Shown here: positions 45,030 to 56,539 of the stretch, in pieces
How the letters are laid out: every line of letters begins with the position of its first letter
Position numbering within the stretch: position 1 is the stretch's first letter
Assembly (NCBI GenBank): GCA_964017235.1
Contig: OZ024929.1
Coordinates: 59,925,603-59,989,602 of the forward strand
Reading direction: 5' to 3'
DNA from: Sabellastarte sp. h YS-2021
Taxonomy: Eukaryota > Annelida > Polychaeta > Sabellida > Sabellidae
DNA: 64,000 bases
Translations under genes and position numbers: made by a program
The notes under the pieces: model-generated
Database searches by the model: none
What the model was told of the DNA's origin: nothing
The model's input: the letters and a program-made list of their open reading frames with translations, nothing else

Positions 45030-46330
45030 AAATCTACCCACTTACATGGCCATATACTGGATCTGATACTCAGCCCAAGTGGTTCCTCTTTTGTCAGCAA
45101 TGTGACAGTTGGTGATTTGGTCGCGGATCACGCATTGATAAAATGTCTTCTGGATTTTGAATGTCTTGCAATACCAAAGGTCAATAGTACCTCTTGCCGC
45201 AGGAATCATAGAATCGACATGCAGGGCTTTTGCGAGGATCTTGCAAATACTTCCTTTGTCACGTCTCCTGCTAGCACAGCTGCTGACCTGTATGATCAGT
45301 ATATTTGTGACTTTGGTGGTGTGTTAGACAGCCATGCACCATTGATTTGTCAAAGAGTTAAGAAAATATGAGCTGGAAGGCTGTCTGATTCATATCCTAG
45401 TGCCAAATCTATCAGGCATCAATTTGAATGACTGTGGGGTAAAGATAGGTCTCAGTTGAGCAGAAGTAGATTGCGCAGACATTGTTTTAAATCATAAACA
45501 GAGAGAAGGCTGAATATTGTAGCACTGTCATTAGTAACAACAGCCATGACCCAAAACAACTATGGCAGGCACTTTGACATGTCCTATATAAGGGCCAAGA
45601 GATGATTCTCCCTCCTCAACAGTCAGAAAAATCCTTTGAAAACCAGTTTACTTCCTTCTTCAATCAAAAAATCAAAAAGATTTGTGACATGTTCACAACT
45701 TCTTCCTTAATAGTTATACCACCCATGTGTCCACCTCCCAATCTACCTCACTTAAAATCTCTCAGAGAACGAGGTACTTAATATCATCAAAAATTTCCCT
45801 ACACAATCATGTGTTTTAGATCCAGTTCATTCTGAAAGATTGTGTGGGTATTTTACTTCTGTCAATTACAAAATTTGTCAATTTGTCTTTAGCTGAGGGT
45901 GTATTTCCTCAAAAATTCAAGAAGGCAGTTGATGCTCCCTCATAAAGAAAGCATCACTTCCAAGCAAAGGTTTGAACTATCCCCCGGTATCAGGACTACA
46001 CTTCATGTCAAAATTGGTGGATTGTGTAGTTGTCAAACAGCTCTTGCATTATATCAACAGACATAATCTTGAAAATCCTGAGCAATCTGCATAAAAAACT
46101 GGTCCCTCCAGATTCATCTCTCACTATCACATGGTGAACCTACGCACTTGTCTTACTCAATCTTTCGGCAGCATTCGACACAACTGACCACACTACTCTT
46201 CATAATTGTTTTAAGTCATGGTTTGGTGTGTGCGGCACAGCCTTGACATGGTTCACGTCCTATCTCAGCCGTTGATTCCAAGCAATTAAAATTGGGTCAA
46301 CCCTCTCTGAAATGAGGCACTATATTACAT
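45030..46330 (+). pseudogene. CR1/L2-like LINE: endonuclease end and RT start
   Basis: HGHILDLILSP and VTVGDLVADHALIKC (45,041-45,140) form the C-terminal end of an apurinic endonuclease with its D-H pair. A linker with SRSRLRRH follows. RT appears in changing frames: PPVSGLHFMSKLVDCVV near 45,985 and LSAAFDTTDHTTLHN (motif A) near 46,165. It ends before motifs B and C. The LSAAFDT-DH wording is typical of CR1/L2-type elements, unlike the L1/Tx1 copies. It lies in the loop of the foldback. Confidence 0.78.
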
Positions 46331-46495
46331 AAAGTAGCCAAAAAGTGGTACTGTACAGCATTTAAGTCAGTCCTTTTGCTGGACATTGTCAAAGCCACAT
46401 ATAACGTATGTTGTGTTTGACAAGTATGTATCAGGATCAATAATGAATGGAAAAGAAGAGCTGGTGGCTTCAATCCACAATGCCACAGACTCACT

Positions 46496-46750
46496 TTGGA
46501 TTCTCCACTTCCACCTCAAGACATCATAATGAAGAGTTATTATAACAAGAAGCAGTTAATCAATGTTCCATGTGATACCAATGAATGCCCTGTGCTACAT
46601 CTTATATGTAAAGATCAAAGCCATTTTAATCATGAGAAAGCAGACATTAACATCATCAGCTATCTCCTGTTGTTCAAGAAAAACCTCAGTATGTTCAGGT
46701 GAAAGCAGATGATTCCGATATATTTGTCCTTTTAGTCTACTATGTCTGGA
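46496..46750 (+). pseudogene. Fragment of a transposon-associated protein (HEADT/DTDVFVL-type)
   Basis: A 68-codon frame contains NHEKADINIISYLLLFKKN, and a shifted frame continues YVQVKADDSDIFVLLVYYV. These resemble an HEEADT ... DTDVFVLL pattern I recall from uncharacterised proteins linked with DNA transposons, possibly a PIN/FEN-like nuclease fold. The second half is also present, inverted, at 44878-44965. Identification is weak. Confidence 0.4.
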
Positions 46751-47008
46751 AGCAAAAAGTGATATATTACACTTGAAAATTGATAAAGAAATAATGATTT
46801 AATGGCCATTTTTGATACAACAGAACCAATATGGCGGCCATCTTGAATTTTGCTACATAAAAAAAATTGCTCAACAATGCCAGAGTGGCACCCATCAGAT
46901 TATTGATCTACACCCCCTAAAGAATTGATTTCAGCAAAAAAAACTTTGTTCATACTGATTTTCACGCTTCAGATAATTTTGGAGATTTGTCTACTGGACT
47001 ATACTAAT

Positions 47009-49210
47009 TACCCCATGCAAAATGCTAGTAGAGCAAACATAGTTTGTGACATTACAGAATTGTTATAGACTGGGTTTTCATTGAAATTATGCAGTAATTA
47101 TAGAAAAGTGACAAAAGATTGTCCATGGTAAACCACAGTGATAAATGTTTGTAATCAGACAATTTACAAGAAAACGTATGCAACATGCTTTTAAAAACAG
47201 CATTAGGGACAGAAATATGACTTATTATTTATTAAATTTTCAAGATTCTCTCTATTTTTTAGTTAAATACAGCCCACCAAACTATTTCTCACAAGAATGG
47301 TAACTTAAAATAAAGTTTTCTGTCTATGGTAAAATGTAGAATTTTCTACAGACTTTTGGAGAAAAATGTCTCGAAACCAATTTTGTAACTCTTCAGTTAA
47401 TAATAAGAAAGCTTATTTTAGTTGGTCTTGTACGCTTCAGGATTTAAAGGTCCCTCTATTAAGGGAGCTTTTGGAGTGACACATTTTCAGTGACTCATCA
47501 TTCCCCCCACCATGATAGTCACAAGATAGTGATCATGATCACCAAAGTTGCCAAGTTTATGGAGATTTCTTCCCCCAAAACAGTATCCAATCTCGTAAAA
47601 GTGTCTCCAAGATGTGATTAAGGCAGATGTTTATGACTTCCCTATGGTGATTATCCCCCCCAAATGTGTAATGGTCAATATCCTTTCAGAGAGCCAAATT
47701 TGGTAGAATTAAAATATCCAAAATGAACAGTCTTATCCCGACGAGTTGTGATTTATATATCACAAGGTGAATTAGCATATTCTTCAAAGCTTTGCATCAA
47801 TAATATTTTCTATATCTTTTCAATTTGTTGAAAACTGTGAACAATAATATAAGATTGCAAACAAGCATAGAGGACACATTTGTAAGACATCTCCATAACG
47901 TGTAGTTAACTGCTAGTGTAGTCGGGTAAACAAATTGTTTTAAATTATATGTCTATAACTTTACGATGTATTTTATCAGTATTAAACACAGCATTGTAAC
48001 TTGTTGTCTTATTAGGATAAATATAAGGTGATACTTAAAATGTAATATTGAGTAATCTAAGTGCTTATAGTTTACACTGTTGTTGCATGCAGCAAAAATT
48101 TTTAAATTTTACTTCTTCATATACCTCAACTGGTTACCAAGGCAGCAAGGTTGTGCTATCTCTACCCCCGGTGTGTAATGGTCAAGAATTTGAGTAAAAT
48201 CACTAAATGGAAACAAATCTCAAAATTCTTTAATTAACAGGCAAATAGTCCCAGAGAGCTAGTTTTTACTGGCTCCAGCACATAGACAGATCATTACTCA
48301 TGGCTGGCTGCCCCTAATTAAAACCTTAGCCAATTCCTGCTCTTTTGATGACACAGTCTTTGTAAAGCAACTGATATAATAACCCAGCTTGGAGCTGCTA
48401 GTGACATGCAGTCTGACATTTCAACAACTAACATTTTGGGGGCTGAACAGTTCAGTTCACACTTCCCCAGAATGGCAAAGTTTAGTTCTCAAGACATAAT
48501 ATGGATTGTACTTGAATGAAACAACAACAACATTCAAACAGACAATGGTGTTTTAGTTGGGAGAAACCGGCAGCATATTAAAAAAAGCCTGTGAGTGTCA
48601 GTACAAAAAACCAGGAACACTTAAGAATTAGTTCACCTTCAGACACTCATCAAGACAAATGTAGTGTGCAAAATAAAGATGGCGATCATGGAGACTTCAC
48701 AAAAATCATGCACGCACCAGTTAGGGCTGAACCACATCAGAGTGCCAGAATCATCAGAGCACCCAATAGACTCATTGAATAAATATAACATAAAGACAAA
48801 TTTGTAAAAGCATAAATTAAAACACAAAAATAGCCGGACTGACATTTGGAACATATACATATATCATGAATTTCTAAAATAGTATTCTTTAAATGAGTTA
48901 ATGCTTTTAGTAATCAAGCAATTTAGACACAATCTAGAGACTGCACAAATACTGACAGTGTTTAAGAATTGGTATTATGGTTTGATTGTTAAAGTACAAC
49001 TTTAATGTATGAAAGCCAGAAAGATACCAGCATGTTTAAATTCTGTAGTGTATTATTGTATCTTCTTATTAAGGAAACTGCATAACTGAACTTTAAATGT
49101 CAATTCCTAGTGTAGTTATGAAACTCACAGTATGTGACTCTATATTTAACGTATATTTCATTATGTGCTCATGACAGGTAAATGATTCCATATTTGTGTA
49201 AAGGATTCAT
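47009..49210. other. Unassigned 3' part of the Gypsy body
   Basis: No recognised domain. It may include the element's 3' untranslated region or an old env-like gene, but no supporting motif was seen. Confidence 0.4.
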
Positions 49211-49225
49211 TTAAAACTAAGGGGA
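49211..49225 (+). promoter_or_regulatory. Polypurine tract of the Gypsy element
   Basis: TAAAACTAAGGGGA immediately precedes the 3' LTR start (TGTTGTG). This is the expected position and mostly purine composition for the plus-strand priming site. Confidence 0.75.
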
Positions 49226-49416
49226 TGTTGTGATATCCCATTCTATAGTAACACTGAGTGACTCATGCTTCTGAAACAAATGTATGTGTACTTCCTACTA
49301 ATGAATATGCAAAATATCAGATCACATGACACAGCTACATTGTGTTTCATTGTTTGTATTAAATTACAAAGATCCTTAAATATCTGGATCTGGGTGATCT
49401 CATCACTAACAAAACA
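49226..49416 (+). repeat. 3' LTR of the Ty3/Gypsy element
   Basis: TGTTGTGATATCCC to AACAAAACA, 191 bp, same length as the 5' LTR at 33936-34126, with differences scattered as single substitutions. Followed by GAACC and the rest of the interrupted SINE. Confidence 0.9.
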
Positions 49417-49585
49417 GAACCCACACAGAGGTGACTGTGGTTGGATGCAGCGTGTAAAATTCACGGTGGCCCCATTGCCCGGGATCCCCCTTTTTAAATT
49501 AAGGCCACCGCAACTTGACTTTCATGGGCCCCAATGGGCTACCACGTTGACTACAACATGCCTCGTGTGGTAATCCAATCGAGTG
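49417..49585 (-). mobile_element. SINE 5' part, split by the Gypsy element
   Basis: GAACCCACACAGAGGTGACT continues the SINE broken at 33935 (compare 44243-44262, GTTGAACCCACACAGAGG). Sequence to about 49585 contains GGTGGCC and CCGGGATCCCC but its SINE boundary is unclear. Confidence 0.75.
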
Positions 49586-51770
49586 TGCTGTCATATTTTT
49601 TAACTGGTTTTCTTTCCCCATGGCTAAGCATTTAATTATGCATTGTGTTTTGCATATTCCAGATGGAGTTCACCCTTAATTAGCAGCTATACTCTGACAC
49701 TGTTTCTCTCAGTCTTTTACACACACTCTCACACAGAGTTCATGTGTTCCAACTCTTTAATCTTTATGTACTTCAATACTTCCAGCCTGTAGCCTTTCCA
49801 CTGGTGTGTGTTGCATGTGATAGAAAATTTCTGAAAAGAACACATTTATTTTTAATAAAACTCTGTTATAATATTTTAACTCACCACTAGTTTAGTTCCC
49901 TCAGATAAAAAAGTTGTAGGCCTTTGATGTGTGGAGGACATAAACTTGTATTTCATAGTCTATTTTTGACATTCATGTTGAATAGTTGCAATATACTGAA
50001 GACAGCCTTGAAGGCCGGGCTAACAGTAACATGCCAAACTCACAAAGTGAAGCTTCATTAACATACACACACAAACACATGCATTCTCTCCTTTTCTAGC
50101 TGGACACTTATTGACTTTAGTTAGTGCTTGTACAGGCTGCCCTCTTAAGTTTTGTGTTTTCCTTTAAATTTTATGCCTTTTGTGTAAGTATACCATCTGT
50201 GTGTGGATAGTTTCATTTTTTCCTGGCTTATTGTAGGATAGATCAAGTATCTGCCACTAAACTAGCCTTTATACACTGATGTTTGGCTCTTTATTCTTTT
50301 TTACATTCCAAATGTCAAAAACATGTGCATTTGTTTACAAATATTGATTCAGCCACTGAACAGTACACATTTAAAAATGTTCACGTGAACAAGTACTGAC
50401 TGACTGACAGTAGAATGATATTGGCAGGTTAAGCCAGACCCTAGTTGTATTTGATTGACTGCATGGAACCTGAGTATATAATTGACAGGTGGAGCCGTGC
50501 CTCAATAGAATAGGATTGGCTATTAACTTTGCAGTGTTGGCAGGAGCCCTGTAGTGAGGATAATTATATGTATTTGTACTGTTTGGCTTGTAAAGTTTTT
50601 TATTAGCAAGTGTTTGTTGCACTTACACGTTGGTCAACTTATCCACAAGTCAATGTAAAAAAGGCTTGTTTAGCGGCAGACACTCTGTCTAAATTGTATG
50701 AAAAGAAAAAAAACCATTATTTCTTTGAAATTTTTCACTTAAACAGAAACTTCAGAAAGCTATTTCCTCACTTTAAAGTAATCGTAAAACTTGCAAAATG
50801 TTTTGTGTAACCATGTTCCCACACTTTGTTCTTCACATCATTAATATTTATGTAACTGAAAGAAAGCTGAATTAATAAGAAATAGTTCAACATTAAACAG
50901 GATAGCCTTAACTTGGGGTATTTAATTGTCAATGTGAAAGTTGGCGGGTTTTGGCCTTTTACTAAAAGAAATTAAAGACTTCCTTGGCAACTTTTTTTTG
51001 ACTTGTCACTTTTAATAAATTAAAAAGACAATTTGGTAGAAAAATAAAGCCATGAAGTTTTAATAGGGGCCACTGAACTTCAGAACCTAGTGGCCCTATG
51101 CTTACCACTAGGCCACTGAGGACCTTTTGACCTTCGAGGTTAAACTGAGGTCAAGGTACTTCTATTATATGCTACTAAAACTTTTTCACAAGCTTGCACA
51201 ACTAGCCGCATGCACTCAATAATAGGAAACCAGATATTATAATAAATAATGATAACTTTCGTAACTTTATTATGTAGTCCTAGTTGTAACTTAGTGGTGG
51301 AGGATTTTTACCATACAGTCTTACCTTATTGGAAAGAAATAGCTTAACCAAGTGTGTCTAACTAATGGTGATATATAGTTTTAAAGATTAAAAGTTCTGT
51401 TGTTCAGTGAAATAAAATACTACCAATATAAATTTGATAAAAGAAACTATTGGACTAACGTAAGCTAACTAGTGTTTTGTAAATTTCTTAACTGTTTACT
51501 GGCATGTTTGTTTTAACAGTTTTAACAATTATCAAATGTTTATTTATACTTTTATTTCTTTTTCAATGTGAGTTCACATTTACTCCTTTTGTATTTACCT
51601 AACAATTCCAAGCTTTTACAGTCAGATGAAAAAATACATTCATAATATTACAATGTGAGAGTCTTTTCTGGTCAGATCTGAAAATTAATTAATTCCAGCA
51701 ATTAAACTGAGGATGTTGTACACATTAGGCTTGGATTTTGTATTTTTGTACACCTAAAGAATGACTCTAT
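49586..51770. other. Unassigned stretch with a possible tRNA-like fragment
   Basis: No gene recognised. At 51060-51130 the minus strand carries AGTGGCCTAGTGGTAAGCAT, an A-box-like tRNA head of a decayed SINE. (ACAC)-rich tracts lie near 50,063-50,085. Confidence 0.45.
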
Positions 51771-51779
51771 TGTAACTAA

Positions 51780-52206
51780 TCAAAATGAAATGCTGCACAA
51801 CATAAGGGAATATTATGTAAATTTACTTGAAAATAAAGACAACAAACTTTCTCTCGTGAACTTTGAAGACCTTGGACCTTAAATCTGGAAAAAATGCTAT
51901 AAATGTTGATTTAAGCTTACCATTAACTATCAATGAGCTTTGGATCAGTTTTGAAGCAAATGAAACCAAACAACACTTCCGAATTTCTAAAAATGTTTTG
52001 GGGCAAAGTAAAATACTGCATGCATTAAACCAAAGCTTTGAAAAAGAGTCTCTCTCAGTGTGTTATTATTTATCTGCCTAAAGACAACAAGGAGACATCC
52101 CTTATAAAGAACTGGTATCCTATATCACTTCTATCCATTGTCTATAAGTTGGCATCTGGAGTAATTGCAGAGAGACTTAAGGGGCCTTTGAACAAAATCA
52201 TATCTA
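51780..52206 (+). pseudogene. L1/Tx1-like LINE RT start fragment
   Basis: MLHNIREYYVNLLENKDNK leads into LPLTINELWISFEA, then ALNQSFEKESLS. In another frame come KDNKETSLIKNWYPISLLS and IVYKLASGVIAERLKGPLNK (to 52206). This corresponds to the linker and RT motifs 0-2 of the 10-14 kb LINE. It is cut at 52207 by a MITE, and no downstream RT is recognised after it. Confidence 0.82.
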
Positions 52207-52437
52207 CAGGGGCGGATCCAGCTTTTAAGTAAGGTGGGGGTTCACATCAGACATACCATAACTAGGGGGGGGGGCATGCCCCCCGGGAAAAACATTAATT
52301 TTTGGTAAAGATATAGTGCATTTCCTGTAAATATAACACCACTCTCAAGAAATAATTTTGTTCTTTGGGTTGAACCCCTTTACATTATTTTTTAAGGGGG
52401 GGTTTGAACCCCCTGATCCCCTCTGGATCCGCTAGTG
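52207..52437. mobile_element. MITE with CGGATCCAG ends, copy 2 (opposite orientation)
   Basis: The ends CAGGGGCGGATCCAG and CTGGATCCGCTAGTG are inverted repeats; length 231 bp. Its interior is the reverse complement of the 26888-27121 copy (for example AACCCCTTTACATTATTTTT against AAAAATAATGTAAAGGGGTT). It interrupts a LINE RT fragment. Confidence 0.85.
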
Positions 52438-53154
52438 TCGTGTCTCGAGCTTGTTCTGTATAAAATCTTGCCATAGGTGAAAATGTATTCATCTTATTCC
52501 TCCACTGTCTATAAGTACCAGATGTTTTATATGAAAATAGCTGAAAGGAGGCTGATAACACAGACAAGAAGTGGAAAGGATAATGCCAATAAAATAATGC
52601 CATGTAATATGCTTTAATTCCAAAACCTCCTGGACTACTTATTGGAAAATCTTTTGAAACTAAACAGCATAAAGTCTGCTGGTTTCTTCAATTGAAAGTT
52701 CTTCACTTGAAGATATGAATCCCAAAGTGTGATAGTACCAGCCATGTTGTAGATAAAGTTACAAATGACTTAAAACTGGTAAAAATTTCAAATTTATAAT
52801 ATTTCCGAAATATTTTATTGATTTCTTAAGGTATTATTAGCAGTTTCAGCATAAATTACTATGAGTGTTACTATAAATTTACATGAAATATTTACCAAAC
52901 CAGAGGTTCTTGAGTTCAATGTATTGGTAATTTGCACTTTTTGTTGATTTCAGCAATATTCTGTAAACTGATCTACATATGTTATTGGGGACACTTTGAG
53001 GTGTAATGTGAGGAAAATTATATAGAAATCTCAATAGTGATTGGTCTGATGAGGTGTCACATTACAAGCAGGGTACCTCAGAGTACCTATATAGATCGTT
53101 TTAAAAACCTTAGAGTGTCCTCAATATGATGTCATTAGTTTGCCACATCAAGTA
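52438..53154. other. Unassigned stretch
   Basis: No gene or repeat identified; it no longer resembles the LINE to the left. Confidence 0.4.
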
Positions 53155-53335
53155 CTACTGTCGGGGTTTGGTTTGAGGCCCTGCCTAAAGTAGGAAAGTT
53201 GGTAGTTGCTGACTGTTGGTCGGCCGTTTAAAGTACAGAACTTTGACCAACTGTATGTACTGCTTTCCTCTGCCCTTCCAACTACCTGTCATGACATGAC
53301 CTGTACAGTGTTGAAAGTGACGTAAAAAACTGCTT
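53155..53335 (+). mobile_element. SINE, second copy of the 31.2-kb family
   Basis: GGAAAGTTGGTAGTTGC, TTGGTCGGC, TTTCCTCTGCCCTTCCAACT and CCTGTACAGTGTTGAAAGTG lie in the same order as in the 31214-31418 copy, ending GACGTAAAAA. The B box is degraded. Directly followed by the Penelope element. Confidence 0.85.
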
Positions 53336-53739
53336 CCTGCTAATTGTCAAACTAGGCAATAATAAAATAGTATCTGCCTCATATAATTAACTCTAGGTCA
53401 GTTGTATTTCGACTGGTAAACTTTATCTCAGTCTCATCAGAGGCTATGAGGTATCAGAGGCCTATGTGGGTCCCTGAAGTACTTTTTGGGATCCTGTGGT
53501 GCACCCCTGGTTCTCACCGGCTTAGAGCTGGTTCTTAACCAGTTTTGTAATGGGAACTTAGTTTAGAGGCAGTGCAGGAGATGCTGACCATGTGATAAGG
53601 CCTAGTGCTAATTGTGGCCAAAATCCAGTACCCCTCCAGTGTAGACTTTAAGTTCAATAGCATAATAGTATGAATAGTACCAGGGATTACTTCAAGGGCA
53701 CATAAATAGACATATTACCAATCCCAGGGTTCTGAAACA

Positions 53740-54266
53740 ATGTCTAGCATTGAGGCACCCGATTTCCTTGACACCCATAGAAATGAGGCCAAAAATTCAC
53801 AACCTGGTATCTTACCAAAGAATACCAATTTTGAAAGTTATTTGGACACACTGTCATTAATCTCTTTAATACTAATACTCGAAAAAGGGCTCACATTTTG
53901 TCTAAAACCTGGACCCCCTGACAAGTCCCAAATTTGGTTAGACTTTAAGGAATTCCACAGGTTAGAACTAATGGAATTCTTTAGTAGAGAAAATAATGAC
54001 CAAAGTGAGATCACCTTCAAAGTATAATTGACTTTATGAATAGAAATGCCAGTGATAAAAAGAGTAATGAGGAGAATTTAAACACCAAAATACAAACGAA
54101 ATTTAAACCAAAATCTAATTGGAGACCAAATCCTCACAATAGAACTTTAGAAATATTTCAGAGATCAATAAAACAAGAAATCCTGAAATGTAAACCTAAA
54201 CACAAAGAACATGATTGTCATGCAGCTATAAAATTCTTTCTGGTGCATTATGATTTCATTTGGTAA
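53740..54266 (+). pseudogene. Penelope N-terminal region
   Basis: A 95-residue frame carries ILEKGLTFCLKPGPPDKSQ and WLDFKEFHR, the LSKGLKF-type block that precedes RT in Penelope elements. A second short frame (54036-54266) reads NWRPNPHNRTLEIFQ and IKQEILKCKPKHK. It then ends in a non-coding stretch. Supports the family call; no enzymatic activity is assigned to this part. Confidence 0.75.
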
Positions 54267-54879
54267 CTTCAACTTCTGACATTTTGCATGAAGTCATTGT
54301 GAATTTAATATTGTTGGTCATGAAAGTGTTTTGATTAGGTTCATAAACAGAGGCTATTATTCTGTTCTCCTTTCCTGTGGCATATTATTCAATAGTGTTA
54401 TTGGTGTGTTTGGTCAATAACCCAGTGGATTTGTGACATATTAATCAATAGTGTTTCTGTTGGATGTGTGGTATGTTCGGTCAGATGCTAAAGAGATTCT
54501 GATGTGACTAGTTGTCACATGTGCTGTTTTATAAGACTTTGAACCAGCAGCAGTGGTATGTAGTAAAATACTTTATAAATTCAAACATACATGATTTAAT
54601 CTTGGTTTAATAGGTATTGTATAGAACAGTGTAATTAAATTTGTTGTTAAATAAGTGTTGTAATCTGACTGTACTTTATATTCCAAAACTGTTCTGTTCC
54701 TATGTATCTTTACACAATCATGTTATAAGTGCTTGTGTATGTTTATTTGATGTATAGTTATTCTGTGAAATTTCTGTTATTTCAGCTGGTTTTTGGTATT
54801 GCTGTTCTTGGTAGTGCTGTTGTTGGTATTGCTGTTGTGGGCACGGCTGTTCTTGGTTTTAATATTCTAAAACTAGTCT

Positions 54880-55640
54880 AACACTCCATGAGCTTTTGTT
54901 TTAATGAAGACCATTGCCTACAAATAGGGGGCACAGCTATAGGCACAGCAGCAACCCCAAATTATGCCAACCTATTTATGGATAGATTTGAGACTCAGGC
55001 ACTGGCAAATTGGCCCCTCAAACCCCTCATCTGGTGACATTTCATAGATGATATATTCATGATCTAGACATATGGGGATGAGAATCTAAATGAATTTATC
55101 ACCTGCCTTAATGGAATTCACCCTACCCTTAAGTTCACCTATCAATCTAGCCCAACAAATTGATTTTCTGGACACCACTGTAAATGTTAATGACAGCAGA
55201 GAATTATACACAACTTTGTATGAAAAACCCACTTACACACACCTGTACCTACGCTACACCTCATCCCACCACAATCCAGGAAAACAAAGCAAACCATATG
55301 GACATTTCCTTAGACTAAGAAGGATTTGTACCTTAGAATTTGAGGAAAATTCTGAAAAATTAATTCAGTATTACCTTTAAAGAGGTTACCCTGAAAAATC
55401 CCTTAGAAAACATTACAGAAGAGCATCAAGGTACAAACAGGATGATTTATTAGAGGTAACAGAAAAAACACCTATCAAGACCACAGTCATGATGACAAAT
55501 TATAATCCCATGAATCCTATCATTAAAGGAATTATCCACAGAAACTGGAATATCATCTCAAACAGTCCAGACTGTGGCCCAATTTTCAAAGAGAAACTTA
55601 TCATTGGATTCAGGAGACCCCCAAATTTATAAGAATTCCT
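54880..55640 (+). pseudogene. Penelope reverse transcriptase, C-terminal half
   Basis: IGGTAIGTAATPNYANLFM (near 54,930) is the motif-B block and HFIDDIFMI (near 55,040) the catalytic D-D block. Frame changes follow, then IDFLDTTVNVND, EKPTYTHLYLRYTSSHHN and LRLRRICT to 55,380, and VMMTNYNPMNPIIKGIIHRN with GFRRPPNL to 55,632. At least four stops or frame changes. Both Asp are kept although the protein is broken. Motif A and upstream fingers are absent. Confidence 0.85.
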
Positions 55641-55689
55641 GGCCAGTGCAACCACCCACTACCCACCAGTAGTTGAGAATAAAACCATA

Positions 55690-56116
55690 CCCCACACACC
55701 CAGCTGCACATGCTTAGGCAGATGCACATATTGCCCTCTACTAAAAAAACTGGACAATATTAAATGTAACTTTACAGACAAGCATACAAACCTAAAGATT
55801 TACCAAAACATGTCACATGTGAACTGTCCAATGTTATATACCTGATCACATGCACTATGTAGGAGAAACCTGCAGGACACTCAGAAAAAGAATGTATGAG
55901 CATAAAGCATCAGTCCTAAAGGATGGACCAATCACACCTGTCTCGCGTCATTTCAAGAATGATGGACACAGTCACAAACACATGCAGTTCAGTGTGCTAC
56001 AGTTGTGTACACCAAAATTTGATTCAGACAACACTTCCAAAAGAAGGTGTATTGAGTTGTGTTGGATATTCAAAATACACTCTCTGACCCCAATTGGCAT
56101 CAACCAATTTGTGTGA
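55690..56116 (+). pseudogene. Penelope GIY-YIG endonuclease domain
   Basis: A Cys-rich link (CTCLGRC-like, reading SCTCLGRCTYCPLL) at about 55,705-55,745 is followed by a frame at 55850-56116: HYVGETCRTLRKRMYEHK, then GPITPVSRHFKNDGHSHKH and VLQLCTPKFD. YVGET is the GIY-YIG second half, Arg in RKRMYEHK and the conserved His/Glu region follow. It ends at a stop at 56116, probably the natural C-terminus. The related deleted copy at 39.9 kb shares the wording. Confidence 0.87.
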
Positions 56117-56539
56117 TAATTTATGGTCATCATATGGACTGCAATGCACTCAGCAGTCTTCCTCTCTCTCTTCTTGTATGTACAAACTGACTTATTATTT
56201 ACCATGCCTTATGACACCTACTATTGCCATGGTGAAGCAGATGGATTGAAATTAATATATAGGAGCAATGCCTTAATATTACCTCCAGTGTGACCTTTGA
56301 CAAAACCAGTGAATGTTAACCTTTAAGTATTTATTGGAAACTGTTGACCTTAAGCAGGATTTGACCACCCAAAACTTTATTGCTATACTGTCCATTGTAC
56401 AATGTAATCATGAAAAATAAACTTTTATTAATATTTAATAATTCACTTTATAGCACTTACTACTTGTAACAATGAAAATCAATAAGAAGCAACTAGAGTC
56501 AAGTTACAAAGTTCATAAATGTTCTTGAACTAAATCATA

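Larger units (their letters stand above)
43781..47008. mobile_element. Large foldback: ~330-bp arms around a 1.7-kb loop
   Basis: The left arm is 43781-44017 plus 44878-44965 (split by an insertion); the right arm is 46657-47008, inverted. Shared words include TTGCTGAAATCAATTCTTT, TAGATCAATAATCTGATGGG, GTTGAGCAATTTTTTTTAT, AAAAATGGCCATTAAATC and TAGTCTACTATGTCTGGAAG. The loop holds a CR1/L2-like fragment. Arms include part of a coding-like segment (see 46496-46750). No target duplication found. It may be an inverted duplication of one element end or a long-TIR transposon. Confidence 0.75.
33936..49416 (+). mobile_element. Decayed 15.5-kb Ty3/Gypsy LTR retrotransposon with nested insertions
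   Basis: Matching 191-bp LTRs start with TG and end with CA, and a polypurine tract abuts the 3' LTR. In order: gag (zinc knuckles), aspartic protease, RT start, then a gap, then the integrase C-terminus, all on the plus strand. It inserted in a minus-strand SINE. Most of RT, RNase H and the integrase core are missing. Other sequences occupy the body, including a Penelope derivative, a foldback and a CR1/L2 fragment. LTR similarity suggests moderate age. No infectious capability is implied. Confidence 0.88.
53375..56420 (+). mobile_element. Penelope-like element with GIY-YIG endonuclease
   Basis: A 5' region (53375-53640, homologous to the inverted piece at 39.4-39.6 kb) precedes an N-terminal frame, then RT and GIY-YIG, all on the plus strand. 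About 0.6 kb at 54267-54880 shows no coding and separates the N-terminus from the RT, whose first half is missing. Penelope elements with GIY-YIG are eukaryotic retroelements outside the LTR and LINE groups. This copy is broken by stops. Confidence 0.85.
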
